The notes beneath the pieces were generated by a model. The model saw nothing but the letters and a program-made list of their open reading frames with translations. It was not told where the DNA came from and did no database searches. From Bacteroides acidifaciens (GTDB taxonomy: Bacteria > Bacteroidota > Bacteroidia > Bacteroidales > Bacteroidaceae), in NCBI RefSeq assembly GCF_024623065.1, contig NZ_JANJZR010000016.1:1-64000 (forward strand): a stretch of 64,000 bases of DNA. Reading direction: 5' to 3'. A program made the translations under genes and the position numbers. Shown here in pieces: positions 16,718 through 25,653 of the stretch. The stretch's first letter is position 1; every line of letters starts with the position of its first letter.

Positions 16718-17881
16718 ATGATGAAAAATGTAAGTTTAATATTGGGGTTAGTTATTGTTTGTGCATGTACTTCTACCGACAGAAGTTTTTCGGATGGCAT
16801 GGAAGTCATTCCGGTGAAGGTGGACCACCCTACCAAAGACCCCGCCTCTTTCCTTGAAAAAATAGAACTTGTACCGTTAGAAACCAACGATTCGTCTTTG
16901 ACTTCTATCGGTAGTAAAGTGGTGTATGATAAAGAAGACAACCTTTTTGCGATTTTCTCTAAATCCGCTGTATATACCTTTACGGGAGAAGGACGATATA
17001 TAGGCAATTCAAAGAAACGGATAGGGCAAGGCCCGCAAGAGTATAGCTTTGTGGTGGATATGAATTACAATCCTTATCTGAAAGGAATCGACTTCTTGAA
17101 CCCTTACGGAACGGTCTACACTTACAGCCCTGCATTTGAGTTCATCTCTCAAAGGAAATTTCAACCGGAATCCGTAGTCAATCATTTGATGGCTTTGGAT
17201 GCTGACCATGATATTTTTCTTCCGGGTGAATTTTCGGAAGTGCTGTTTGCCGATAGGAAGACACGGCAGATTACTCCTATACCTTACGAAGGAACGATAT
17301 CTGGTGGAAACGGGTTGTCGTCTCAAAACAATCTTTTCCATATAGGCGATGACGCTTATTTTGTTCCTTCCGGATTGAACTATTATTTATACCGGATAGA
17401 TGCGAAAGAGAAAAAGTTGGTTCCTATTATCTATCTTGATTTCGGCAAGTATGAAGTGAAGGAAGAAGACCTGTCCGGTAGTGCGGGGGGCAAGCGGACA
17501 GATTCCGATGAAATGAGAAGGAAACTTTCGGAGGATGTACAGGTAAGAAGGAAGTATGTAAAATCCAATTGTGTAGTACCCATGCTGAAACTGTTCAGTG
17601 ATGAATATGTGTATGTTTATTTCGTAAAGAAGAATATGGGAATGGGTAGTCATTTTATTTATAACAGAAAGAAGCGGAAAAGTGCCTTGTTGGAGGAAGA
17701 AGCGCCCTTTTCCATGTATCCGGGTTTTGCCTTGGCGGATAATGTGCTGTTTGCTCTTTGTGAGCCGGATTGGATAGAACGGGTGACTGACCGCAAATTG
17801 ATGTCGGCAGAGGAAATCCGTAAGATGGAAGAGTTGAAAGAAGACGACAATCCGGTAGTCGTGAAATATTATTTGAAGTAG
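16718..17881 (+). CDS. 6-bladed beta-propeller lipoprotein
   Basis: 387 residues. A short signal peptide ends at a lipobox-like VCACTS (Cys16 or so), so it is likely a lipoprotein. The body matches the Bacteroides 6-bladed beta-propeller family (DUF5128-like): an N-terminal VDHPTKDPASFLEKIELVPLETNDSSLTSIGSKVVYDKEDNLFAIFSK blade, then GPQEYSFVVDMNYNPYLKGIDFLN and repeated strand pairs. Such proteins often occur in polysaccharide-related or signalling loci, but the function is unknown. It stands alone: noncoding repeats lie upstream and a convergent helicase gene begins 23 bases after its stop. Confidence 0.8.
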   Translation: MMKNVSLILGLVIVCACTSTDRSFSDGMEVIPVKVDHPTKDPASFLEKIELVPLETNDSSLTSIGSKVVYDKEDNLFAIFSKSAVYTFTGEGRYIGNSKKRIGQGPQEYSFVVDMNYNPYLKGIDFLNPYGTVYTYSPAFEFISQRKFQPESVVNHLMALDADHDIFLPGEFSEVLFADRKTRQITPIPYEGTISGGNGLSSQNNLFHIGDDAYFVPSGLNYYLYRIDAKEKKLVPIIYLDFGKYEVKEEDLSGSAGGKRTDSDEMRRKLSEDVQVRRKYVKSNCVVPMLKLFSDEYVYVYFVKKNMGMGSHFIYNRKKRKSALLEEEAPFSMYPGFALADNVLFALCEPDWIERVTDRKLMSAEEIRKMEELKEDDNPVVVKYYLK

Positions 17882-17904
17882 GGGTCTAAATATGTAAATA
17901 GCGT

Positions 17905-20172
17905 TCACTCGCTCCCTTTTTCTTTTTTCCCGTATTGTGTTCTGTCTTCCGCTGCCATCTGCATCCTCTCCTCGGTAGGTTGTGAGCGGAAAGCTACCGT
18001 CTTTGGAACAGGGGCGGGTGGAGCAAGCCGTTTCTTTAACTGTGTGTTGCGCCGGAGCACCTTCATGTTTTGTATGGCGTATGCAAGCGCTTTGGCTTGC
18101 CCCACAAGTACACATATCTTCTTGGCTCTGGTGATGCCTGTATATATGAGGTTGCGCTGAAGCATCACATAATGTGTCATCAATACCGGCATGACCACGA
18201 TGGGGTATTCCGAGCCCTGCGACTTATGGATGGTAGTGGCGTATGCAAGTGTCAGCTCATCCAGTTCCGATGCTTCGTATTCTGTTATCTGTCCGTCGAA
18301 GTCGACAGTCAATGTGCGCTCTTCTGTGTCCACAGCAAGCACATACCCCAAGTCACCGTTATATACATCTTTGTCGTAGTTGTTGCGCAGTTGCATCACC
18401 CGGTCGCCTTGTTTGTAGGTATATCCGCCCCGGTTCAGGAAGGCGGTGTTGTTGTTTAAAGTCTGTTGCAAGACCATATTCAGGTTGGCAGCACCTACAA
18501 CACCGCGTTGCATGGGAGTGAGCACCTGTATGTTGGCGGTGTCTTGATGGTAAGCCTTGGGCAGTCGGTCGCGCACTAACGAGACGATGGTCTGCGCCAC
18601 CAGCTCGGGGTCCTCTTGTTTGATGAAGAAGAAGTCAGTTTGCTGTCCGTTGCTTATGTCCGGAAAACGTCCTTGGTTGATGGCATGTGCGCTCATAACG
18701 ATACGGCTCGATTGTGCCTGACGGAAGATGCGTGTCAATCTCACTACCGGGATGGCCCCCGAATCAATGATGTCGCGTAACACATTGCCTGCCCCGACAC
18801 TGGGCAACTGGTCGATGTCTCCCACCAGTACCAGGCGCATGGTGGTGGGCAGTGCCTTTGTGAGGTTATTCATCAGTATGATGTCAATCATCGAACACTC
18901 GTCCACTATCAGTGCATCGCCTTCCAAAGGATTCTCATCGTTGCGCTTGTAGCCGTCCTGCGGGTTGTACTCCAACAGTCGGTGGATGGTCTTCGCTTGC
19001 ATTCCCGTGGCTTCGCTCATTCGCTTGGCGGCACGCCCTGTGGGAGCGGCAAGGAGGATGCGCATACCCGCCGATTGCAGGGCAGCTATGATGGCTTTGG
19101 TCGTAGTGGTTTTACCTGTACCGGGACCGCCTGTGAGCACCATCACCTTCGAAGCGATTGCCTGGCGGATGGCTTCCACTTGTACTTCGTCATATTCGAT
19201 GCCGGTTTCCTTTTGGAGCTTGTCAAGATTGAAACGTGCGCTGAAAAGAGTATTGCCTTCCTCGGCATGGACCAGCGCGTTCAGCCGATTGGCTGTTCCG
19301 CACTCGGCATAGTAGAAGGGTGGCAGATAGATAGCCGTGTCGTCAAGCATCAAATCTTCAGTTTCTATGGCTTCGTTCATAGCCGTGCGTATACATTCCT
19401 CGTCTGCCTCAAGCATTTGTTTGGCAGTGCCGATGAGTTGTTGCTCTTCCGCATAACAGTGCCCCTCGTCGGCAAGTTGGTTGAGTGCGTAGATGAGTCC
19501 GCTGCGCAGCCGCCGTTTGTCATTTATCTCATAATCCATCTTCCGGGCAATGCTGTCGGCAGTTTTGAAGCCGATGCCCCAAATGTCGTCAGCCAGCCGA
19601 TAAGGATTGTCTTTCACCTTGTTGATACTTTCCTTACCATACTGTCGGTAGATTTTTGCCGCGTATGCTGTACTCACTCCAAAGCCTTGCAGAAAGAGCA
19701 TCACATTCTTGATGTCCTTTTGCTTCTCCCAACTCTCACGTATTTTCTCCACTCTTTTCTTGCCGATGCCGGGCACCTCGAAGAGTCGTTCGATGTCGGT
19801 CTCAATCACTTCAATAGTGTCTGTGCCAAACTGGTTTACGATGAGTTTGGCAAACTTCGGACCGATGCCTTTCACCAGTCCGCTCCCTAAGTATTTCTCT
19901 ATGCCATAGGCGGTGGCGGGCATCACCTCCTTCCAAGTCTTGCATTGAAACTGTTGTCCGTAGCGTTTGTCCACCTTCCATTCACCCTCGCACAGCAACA
20001 CCGAGCCTGCCGGTACTTCCAGCAGGTTGCCAACCAAAGTGACAAGGTCGTTATATCCTTTTACCTTGACTTTCATTACCGAATATCCGTTTTCGGCATT
20101 CTGATATGTGATGCGTTCTACCACGCAGCGAAGTTTGGTCACTGATCCGTCGTTGATGCCTTGCTTGGTCAT
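17905..20172 (-). CDS. recD2: RecD2-type ATP-dependent DNA helicase
   Basis: 755 residues. The N-terminal OB-like region and helix-hairpin-helix repeats (GLVKGIGPKFAKLIV, FEVPGIGKKRVEKIRESW, IWGIGFKTADSIARKM) mark RecD2 rather than RecD of RecBCD. The SF1B motor follows: Walker A GGPGTGKTTT (348-357), motif Ia APTGRAAKRMSE, Walker B DECSMID, motif III GDIDQLPSVGAGNVL, Arg finger region RIFRQAQSS, and the C-terminal UvrD-like ATTIHKSQGSEYP and NLIYTGITRAKK. It is a 5'-3' helicase implicated in repair and replication-fork processing in bacteria lacking RecBCD. The last 35 residues form a charged disordered tail. Confidence 0.92.
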   Translation of the reverse strand: MTKQGINDGSVTKLRCVVERITYQNAENGYSVMKVKVKGYNDLVTLVGNLLEVPAGSVLLCEGEWKVDKRYGQQFQCKTWKEVMPATAYGIEKYLGSGLVKGIGPKFAKLIVNQFGTDTIEVIETDIERLFEVPGIGKKRVEKIRESWEKQKDIKNVMLFLQGFGVSTAYAAKIYRQYGKESINKVKDNPYRLADDIWGIGFKTADSIARKMDYEINDKRRLRSGLIYALNQLADEGHCYAEEQQLIGTAKQMLEADEECIRTAMNEAIETEDLMLDDTAIYLPPFYYAECGTANRLNALVHAEEGNTLFSARFNLDKLQKETGIEYDEVQVEAIRQAIASKVMVLTGGPGTGKTTTTKAIIAALQSAGMRILLAAPTGRAAKRMSEATGMQAKTIHRLLEYNPQDGYKRNDENPLEGDALIVDECSMIDIILMNNLTKALPTTMRLVLVGDIDQLPSVGAGNVLRDIIDSGAIPVVRLTRIFRQAQSSRIVMSAHAINQGRFPDISNGQQTDFFFIKQEDPELVAQTIVSLVRDRLPKAYHQDTANIQVLTPMQRGVVGAANLNMVLQQTLNNNTAFLNRGGYTYKQGDRVMQLRNNYDKDVYNGDLGYVLAVDTEERTLTVDFDGQITEYEASELDELTLAYATTIHKSQGSEYPIVVMPVLMTHYVMLQRNLIYTGITRAKKICVLVGQAKALAYAIQNMKVLRRNTQLKKRLAPPAPVPKTVAFRSQPTEERMQMAAEDRTQYGKKEKGSE

Positions 20173-20201
20173 ACTTTTGTACAGTTTTGGGAAATCAGCT
20201 G

Positions 20202-20209
20202 CAAAGGTA
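20202..20209 (-). promoter_or_regulatory. -7 box of recD2
   Basis: TACCTTTG on the minus strand is a full TAnnTTTG match 30 bases from the recD2 start codon. The divergent PFP gene lies about 210 bases away; I could not find an equally good box for it. Confidence 0.5.
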
Positions 20210-20420
20210 TTCTATTTTCCTGAGAAATACTTATGCTTGAGTGAGAAAACAAATGAACCATGTGTCTGAGTATCGGCTTTCAAAAGAATGCGTATTGGGG
20301 ATTCGGATAAAGAAAAGTTCACTGCCTTCTTTCATAATTCGGAAAAAAGTGCGAAATTTGCAACGCTTTTCAAGTTTGACAAGAAACTTACTAACACCTT
20401 TAAATAAAAAATTAAAGAAA

Positions 20421-22067
20421 ATGACTAAAAGTGCATTGCAAATCGCAAGGGCTGCTTACCAGCCCAAACTTCCGAAAGCATTGGCATCAGGAGCTGTTAA
20501 GGTTGTAGCAGGTGCTGCTACTCAGTCTGTAGCCGATCAGGAAGCTATCAAAGCATTATTCCCGAACACGTATGGAATGCCGTTGATTACATTCGAAGCT
20601 GGTGAAGCTGTTGCTCTTCCTGCTATGAACGTTGGTGTAATTCTTTCCGGTGGTCAGGCTCCGGGCGGACACAACGTAATTTCCGGTTTGTTCGACGGTA
20701 TCAAGAAATTGAACCCGGAAAACAAATTATATGGTTTTATCCTGGGTCCTGGTGGTCTGGTAGATCACAACTATATGGAACTGACTGCTGATATTATCGA
20801 CGAATACCGCAACACAGGTGGTTTCGATATCATCGGTTCCGGACGTACGAAGCTGGAAGCAGAAAGCCAATTTGAAAAGGGATATGAAATCATCAAAGAA
20901 CTTGGCATTAAAGCATTGGTTATCATTGGTGGTGATGACTCTAACACAAACGCTTGTGTATTGGCTGAATACTATGCAGCTAAGAACTACGGTGTACAGG
21001 TAATCGGTTGTCCGAAAACAATTGATGGTGACTTGAAGAACGATATGATTGAAACTTCTTTTGGTTTCGATACAGCATGTAAAACTTATGCAGAAGTAAT
21101 CGGTAACATCCAACGTGACTGTAACTCTGCACGTAAATACTGGCACTTCATCAAATTGATGGGTCGTTCGGCTTCTCACATCGCACTGGAATGTGCTTTG
21201 CAGGTACAGCCTAACGTATGTATCGTGTCTGAAGAAGTAGAAGCTAAAGATATGTCTTTGGACGATGTAGTGACTTACATCGCTAAAGTGGTAGCTGATC
21301 GTGCTGCACAAGGAAACAACTTCGGTACTGTATTGATTCCGGAAGGATTGGTAGAATTTATTCCTGCCATGAAACGTCTGATTGCTGAATTGAACGACTT
21401 CTTGGCGGCTAATGCTGAAGAATTCGGTCAGATTAAGAAATCTCACCAACGTGATTATATCATCCGCAAACTTTCTCCGGAAAACTCTGCTATCTATGCA
21501 AGTCTGCCGGAAGGCGTTGCCCGCCAGCTGACATTGGACCGCGACCCGCACGGAAACGTACAGGTATCACTGATTGAAACTGAAAAGCTGTTGTCTGAAA
21601 TGGTAGCTACTAAGTTGGCTGCATGGAAGGAAGAAGGCAAGTATGTAGGTAAGTTTGCTGCTCAACACCACTTCTTCGGTTACGAAGGACGTTGTGCTGC
21701 TCCGTCAAACTTCGACGCTGACTACTGCTACTCTTTGGGTTACACAGCTTCTATGTTGATTGCTAACGGCAAGACTGGTTATATGTCTTCTGTACGCAAC
21801 ACAACTGCTCCTGCTGCCGAATGGATTGCGGGTGGTGTGCCTATCACTATGATGATGAACATGGAACGTCGTCACGGTGAAATGAAACCGGTTATCCAGA
21901 AAGCATTGGTGAAACTGGACGGTGCTCCTTTCAAGGCATTTGCTGCACAACGTGACCGCTGGGCTATCGAAACGGATTATGTATATCCGGGACCGATCCA
22001 GTACTTCGGTCCTACAGAGGTGTGCGACCAGGCAACTAAGACTTTGCAACTGGAACAAGCTAAATAA
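20421..22067 (+). CDS. pfp: Pyrophosphate--fructose 6-phosphate 1-phosphotransferase (long type)
   Basis: 548 residues from ATG 20421 ([13 protein letters not shown]). The tracked start at 20241 adds 60 residues with no domain sense and crosses what should be the promoter. The enzyme phosphorylates fructose 6-phosphate with pyrophosphate and works reversibly in glycolysis. Motifs: [26 protein letters not shown] (170-178), where the second Asp replaces the Gly that allows ATP binding in ordinary PFKs, and PKTIDGD (198-204), whose Lys contacts the pyrophosphate. [19 protein letters not shown] and FFGYEGRCA follow. The length fits the plant-beta-like long PFP class found in Bacteroides. It is monocistronic; a palindromic repeat lies just downstream. 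Confidence 0.93.
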   Translation: MTKSALQIARAAYQPKLPKALASGAVKVVAGAATQSVADQEAIKALFPNTYGMPLITFEAGEAVALPAMNVGVILSGGQAPGGHNVISGLFDGIKKLNPENKLYGFILGPGGLVDHNYMELTADIIDEYRNTGGFDIIGSGRTKLEAESQFEKGYEIIKELGIKALVIIGGDDSNTNACVLAEYYAAKNYGVQVIGCPKTIDGDLKNDMIETSFGFDTACKTYAEVIGNIQRDCNSARKYWHFIKLMGRSASHIALECALQVQPNVCIVSEEVEAKDMSLDDVVTYIAKVVADRAAQGNNFGTVLIPEGLVEFIPAMKRLIAELNDFLAANAEEFGQIKKSHQRDYIIRKLSPENSAIYASLPEGVARQLTLDRDPHGNVQVSLIETEKLLSEMVATKLAAWKEEGKYVGKFAAQHHFFGYEGRCAAPSNFDADYCYSLGYTASMLIANGKTGYMSSVRNTTAPAAEWIAGGVPITMMMNMERRHGEMKPVIQKALVKLDGAPFKAFAAQRDRWAIETDYVYPGPIQYFGPTEVCDQATKTLQLEQAK

Positions 22068-22115
22068 AACATACTTCAAGGAGTTGTGTACAAAGCCGAC
22101 TCTCATGAAGGATTT

Positions 22116-22194
22116 TTTAGACGCGGATGACGCAGATAAACGCGGATTTATTTTATCAAAGAATCCGCGTCATCCGCGTAAATCCGCGTCTAAA
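22116..22194. repeat. GCGGAT-rich long imperfect palindrome
   Basis: TTTAGACGCGGA (22116-22127) pairs perfectly with TCCGCGTCTAAA (22183-22194), and the inner ACGCGGATT (22140-22148) with AATCCGCGT (22162-22170), around a 13-base AT-rich loop. Each arm is three near-copies of an ACGCGGAT-like decamer. It sits 50 bases after the PFP stop and probably folds in the transcript. The composition is GC-richer than its surroundings and looks like a dispersed intergenic repeat family. Confidence 0.7.
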
Positions 22195-22247
22195 GTATAC
22201 TGCATGGCTACTCATATTATTTATTCAATCATTTGCTCTGCTGATCA

Positions 22248-23144
22248 ATGACGTCACGTAATACTAATCCGATGGCTACTGTCCAAAAGAAAAGGGCTGT
22301 TTCCACTGCTACTAGAAAAAGGGGAACATCTTCTTCCAAATCTCCCCGTGCTCCGAAAAAGAAACAGGAGCAACCCGGACGAGCTATGCCTACTTGGGTT
22401 CGTAACATTTTGGCAGTGACGATTGTCGGTTGTTTTTCCATTGCTTTCTATTATTTCTGTATCCGTCCTTATGCTTATCGATGGAAGCCTTGTCATGGCT
22501 TAAAGGAATACGGAGTCTGTATCCCTAACGGATATGATATTCATGGTATTGATATCTCTCACTACCAGGGAAAGATTGATTGGAATAGACTGTTGCAGAA
22601 TAAAGAGACAGCTACTCCCTTGCATTTCATTTTTATGAAAGCAACAGAAGGGGGAGACCATAACGACACCACCTTTGAGGCGAACTTCGCCAATGCCCGT
22701 AATCATGGATTTATTCGTGGTGCTTATCATTTTTATATTCCTGGTACGGATGCTTTGAAACAGGCGGACTTCTTTATTCGTACGGTGAAACTGACTTCTG
22801 GTGATTTACCACCTGTACTTGATGTGGAAGTGACCGGCCGGAAGGAAAAAAAGGAATTGCAGCAAGGTATTAAACGTTGGCTGGACCGGGTAGAATCTCA
22901 TTATGGAGTGAAACCTATTCTTTATACTTCTTATAAATTTAAAACCCGTTATCTGGACGATTCCATCTTCAATACATACCCTTACTGGATCGCCCATTAT
23001 TATGTTGACTCTGTAAAGTATCAGGGGAAATGGGACTTTTGGCAACATACTGATGTAGGGAGTGTTCCAGGCATCAAAGAAGACGTCGACCTGAACGTGT
23101 TCAATGGCTCGTTAGAGGAACTTAAAAAGCTGACTATTAGGTAA
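22248..23144 (+). CDS. GH25 muramidase, membrane-anchored
   Basis: 298 residues. A very basic, Ser/Lys/Pro-rich cytoplasmic N-terminus (1-47) is followed by one hydrophobic anchor (about 50-70) and a GH25 lysozyme domain (about 90-290). Family signatures are GIDISHYQGKIDW with the conserved Asp pair region, FIFMKATEGGDHNDTTFEANFANARNHGFIRGAYHFY, LPPVLDVEV with the catalytic Asp/Glu, and YWIAHYYVD with WDFWQHT near the end. It should cleave the MurNAc-GlcNAc bond of peptidoglycan in the periplasm. ATG 22248 is taken; ATG 22272 is an alternative. It is convergent with prmA across an interlocked repeat. Confidence 0.88.
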   Translation: MTSRNTNPMATVQKKRAVSTATRKRGTSSSKSPRAPKKKQEQPGRAMPTWVRNILAVTIVGCFSIAFYYFCIRPYAYRWKPCHGLKEYGVCIPNGYDIHGIDISHYQGKIDWNRLLQNKETATPLHFIFMKATEGGDHNDTTFEANFANARNHGFIRGAYHFYIPGTDALKQADFFIRTVKLTSGDLPPVLDVEVTGRKEKKELQQGIKRWLDRVESHYGVKPILYTSYKFKTRYLDDSIFNTYPYWIAHYYVDSVKYQGKWDFWQHTDVGSVPGIKEDVDLNVFNGSLEELKKLTIR

Positions 23145-23207
23145 CAGGTATTTCTTTTCCCAACACTTATTGGTGGTTCTGCTGGGTACGCAGCTGCCAA
23201 ACGGGTA

Positions 23208-23288
23208 GGATAGTGACGCTATCCGATGCAAATAGTGACGGTATATGCTATGGATAGCGTCACTATCCCACGCATATACCGTCACTAT
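23208..23288. repeat. Four-copy interlocked inverted repeat (A-B-A'-B')
   Basis: GGATAGTGACGCTATCC (23208-23224) recurs as its exact complement GGATAGCGTCACTATCC at 23252-23268. ATAGTGACGGTATATGC (23232-23248) recurs as GCATATACCGTCACTAT at 23272-23288. A and B share ATAGTGACG-TAT, so the element is two direct and two inverted copies of one 13-base unit, and can fold as A:A', B:B' or one long A:B'/B:A' hairpin. It lies between convergent genes; a bidirectional terminator role is possible but there is no T run. Confidence 0.75.
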
Positions 23289-23308
23289 TAAAGATAATTT
23301 GTTGGCTA

Positions 23309-24157
23309 TTATCCTTTATAAATAAACTTCACCTCTGCCCAGCGATTCTTCTCTTTATAATGAACGAAAGTCAGTCCGTTCTTCTCCGCTTCTTCGCGGA
23401 TGGCGGCGATGTCGTCTACATAAAAGCCACTCATATAGAGTTCGGAATTCGTGTGCATACAGGCAACATATTTCTTCATGTCATTTAGTAATATGTTCCG
23501 GTTGATGTTGGCGATGATAACGTCGAAAGGTCCTTTTCCTGTAAGCGACGAAGCATCTCCTTCTGATACGGCAATATCATCTACGTGGTTCAATTCGATA
23601 TTTTCGATGGAGTTTCGTACGCACCATTCGTCAATGTCGATGGCTGTACAGGGGCGTGCGCCTCGCATACGTGCGAGGATGGCAAGAATCGAAGTTCCGC
23701 AGCCCATATCGAGTAGGGATTTATCTTTCAGCTCACTGTCCAACAATTCTTCAATGATGAGGCTGGTAGTCTCGTGATGTCCTGTTCCGAAAGCCATTTG
23801 AGGATTGATGATGATGTCATATTCCGCTTTGGGGACATCTTGGTGGAAAGTGCTGTGGATCACACATCGGTTTCCGATAATAATCGGCTGGAAGAAATTC
23901 TTTTCCCATTCTTCATTCCAGTCCTTATCTTCCGCTTCGGTGTATGTATATGTAATATCCGTATCGGGTAGGGGGAACTCGGCAATGGCAATCTTGATGG
24001 CGTTTTCATCACATAATGTCTGTTGGATGTATGCGGTCAGCCCGCTTTCACACTCAACAAAACTTTCAAATCCGACTTCACCCAGTATGGCAGCCAGTAC
24101 GTCATTGACGGTTTCGGTACAAGGTTGGGTGCGGAATGTGAACTCAAAATACTTCAT
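23309..24157 (-). CDS. prmA: Ribosomal protein L11 methyltransferase
   Basis: 282 residues, the usual PrmA length. The N-terminal substrate-recognition domain contains DWNEEWEKNFFQPIIIGNRCVI. The Rossmann methyltransferase domain contains NPQMAFGTGHHETTSLIIE, the SAM motif LLDMGCGTSILAILARMRGA, AIDIDEWCVRNSIENIELN and DVIIANINRNILL, the PrmA form of the NPPY-like loop. It trimethylates amino groups of ribosomal protein L11 in the cytoplasm. It is monocistronic with its own TATCTTTG promoter, divergent from the gene at 24310. Confidence 0.95.
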   Translation of the reverse strand: MKYFEFTFRTQPCTETVNDVLAAILGEVGFESFVECESGLTAYIQQTLCDENAIKIAIAEFPLPDTDITYTYTEAEDKDWNEEWEKNFFQPIIIGNRCVIHSTFHQDVPKAEYDIIINPQMAFGTGHHETTSLIIEELLDSELKDKSLLDMGCGTSILAILARMRGARPCTAIDIDEWCVRNSIENIELNHVDDIAVSEGDASSLTGKGPFDVIIANINRNILLNDMKKYVACMHTNSELYMSGFYVDDIAAIREEAEKNGLTFVHYKEKNRWAEVKFIYKG

Positions 24158-24186
24158 AGTTGTTTTTAATTCTGGTGAATAATGGG

Positions 24187-24268
24187 CAAAGATAGTTAGA
24201 AATAGGGATTTCCCTATTATCCTTTGGGGAAAATCTTCCCCGGGCGAAAAATCTCTTTCTTATCTTTG
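24187..24268. promoter_or_regulatory. Divergent promoters with two central palindromes
   Basis: TATCTTTG occurs on the minus strand at 24187-24194 (for prmA) and on the plus strand at 24261-24268 (for the gene at 24310); both are full TAnnTTTG matches. Between them lie AATAGGGA-TT-TCCCTATT (24201-24218) and GGGGAA-AATC-TTCCCC (24226-24241), the latter over the plus-strand -33 region. The palindromes could be operators for a dimeric regulator. Confidence 0.55.
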
Positions 24269-24309
24269 TAACGTGAATAAGTTTAAGTAATTACATAAAC
24301 CGAGATGAT

Positions 24310-25623
24310 ATGAAAAAGATTGTTTATTTCTTGCTATTTGCCTTGTGCCTTCCGATAGGTATTTTTGCGCAAAGCGTTGATGACGACCTTTACTTCGTGC
24401 CTTCCAAAAACAAACAGGAGAAGAAAGAAACTCCGGTTAAGAAGGAACCGAAGAAACAGGTGACGACTAACATCTATACTTCACCGGGTACTACAGTAGT
24501 GGTTCAGGACCGTAAGGGAAGAACACGGGATGTGGATGAATATAACCGCCGTTACGATGCACGTGAAAATGAATTTGTAATGGATAATGATACCTTATAT
24601 ATAAAGGAAAAATCTAATCCGGATTTGGACGGAGAATGGGTGACGGGCGAATTCAATGGTACAAAAGACGACTATGAATACGCTGAACGTATCATCCGTT
24701 TCCGCAATCCGCGTTTTGCTATCAGTATCAGCAGCCCGTTGTACTGGGATGTAGTTTACGGTCCGAACTCATGGGATTGGAACGTATATACCGATGGTAT
24801 GTATGCTTATGCATTCCCGACGTTCAGTAACCCGCTTTGGTGGGATTGGCGTTATGGCTCTTACGGCTGGGGATGGAACTATGGCTGGGGATGGAATCGT
24901 CCTTACTATGCTTGGGGATATTACCCCGGCTACTGGGGTGGCTGGTATGGCGGTGGATATTGGGGACATCATCACCATTGGCATGGTGGTCCTAGCTGGG
25001 GCTGGGGCGGAGGTGGAAACCATTGGGCTCGTAACACTTATTACAATGATCGTCGTTCTAATTTTGGAAATAGCGGAGGAAGCGCTCGACGTTCTTCTTA
25101 TATATCAAGCGGAGATCGTAGAATAGGTACAACTGTTGGCACGCGTCGTACTAACACAGGAAGTGTTGGTCAGTCAGCTCGTCGGGGTGCTACAACAACC
25201 TATAACTCTTCTAGAAGAACTGTAGGTACCCGTACTACAGATACGAGAGTAGGAGCTGGTAACAATTCAAGTTCTTCTCGCCGGAATACTACATATACTC
25301 GTCCGAGTAGTACACGTAGCAGTTCATCATATGATAGCAATCGTTCCAGTTCTTCTTCCCGTCGGACTTATGGAACAACGGAAAACAGCAGCAGACGTTC
25401 TTCTTCTACTTATAATCGTGGAAGTTCAACTACACGTAGCTATTCACCGTCGAGCAGCAGTCGCTCTTCTTCTAATTCCAATTATTCTCCAAGTCGTTCT
25501 TCCTCTGGTTCCTATTCACCGAGTCAGTCTTCATCCTCTCGTTCGAGTGGTTACTCAAGTGGTGGTGGAAGTTCCCGTTCCAGTTCCGGTTCGTCAGGTG
25601 GAGGTGGTAGTCGAAGAAGATAA
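24310..25623 (+). CDS. Secreted Trp/Gly/His-rich and Ser/Arg-rich protein, unknown function
   Basis: 437 residues with a signal peptide (ends near IFAQ|SVDD). Residues about 20-60 are charged (KKETPVKKEPKKQ). Residues about 60-145 look folded and hold VVVQDRKGRTRDVDEYNRRYD and DDYEYAERIIRFRNPRFAIS. Residues about 150-245 are extremely Trp/Tyr/Gly/His rich (GWGWNYGWGWNRP, GHHHHWHGG). The remaining 190 residues are Ser/Arg/Thr/Gly low complexity ending SRRR. I know no function; homologues in Bacteroides are annotated hypothetical. The low-complexity half is basic and probably disordered. A FadL-like barrel gene starts 30 bases after its stop, so they are probably one operon and the two may act together at the outer membrane. 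Confidence 0.8.
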   Translation: MKKIVYFLLFALCLPIGIFAQSVDDDLYFVPSKNKQEKKETPVKKEPKKQVTTNIYTSPGTTVVVQDRKGRTRDVDEYNRRYDARENEFVMDNDTLYIKEKSNPDLDGEWVTGEFNGTKDDYEYAERIIRFRNPRFAISISSPLYWDVVYGPNSWDWNVYTDGMYAYAFPTFSNPLWWDWRYGSYGWGWNYGWGWNRPYYAWGYYPGYWGGWYGGGYWGHHHHWHGGPSWGWGGGGNHWARNTYYNDRRSNFGNSGGSARRSSYISSGDRRIGTTVGTRRTNTGSVGQSARRGATTTYNSSRRTVGTRTTDTRVGAGNNSSSSRRNTTYTRPSSTRSSSSYDSNRSSSSSRRTYGTTENSSRRSSSTYNRGSSTTRSYSPSSSSRSSSNSNYSPSRSSSGSYSPSQSSSSRSSGYSSGGGSSRSSSGSSGGGGSRRR

Positions 25624-25653
25624 AATGATTGGTTTTATTAAAAAGACATATTT

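Noticed and set aside
16500-16718. 72-residue plus-strand ORF ending in TAATG with the propeller gene
   Set aside because: It starts inside the second copy of a 22-base repeat, overlaps the best promoter box for the next gene and has no recognisable domain; I treat it as noncoding leader.
18982-19890. 302-residue plus-strand ORF antisense to recD2
   Set aside because: Composition is that of an out-of-frame shadow and the opposite strand encodes an unmistakable helicase.
20241-20420. 60-residue N-terminal extension of the PFP ORF
   Set aside because: The extension is basic and low quality, and [13 protein letters not shown] at 20421 is a normal start.
20727-21551. 274-residue ORF antisense to the PFP gene
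   Set aside because: Cys/Phe/Thr-rich shadow translation; PFP motifs on the plus strand are complete.
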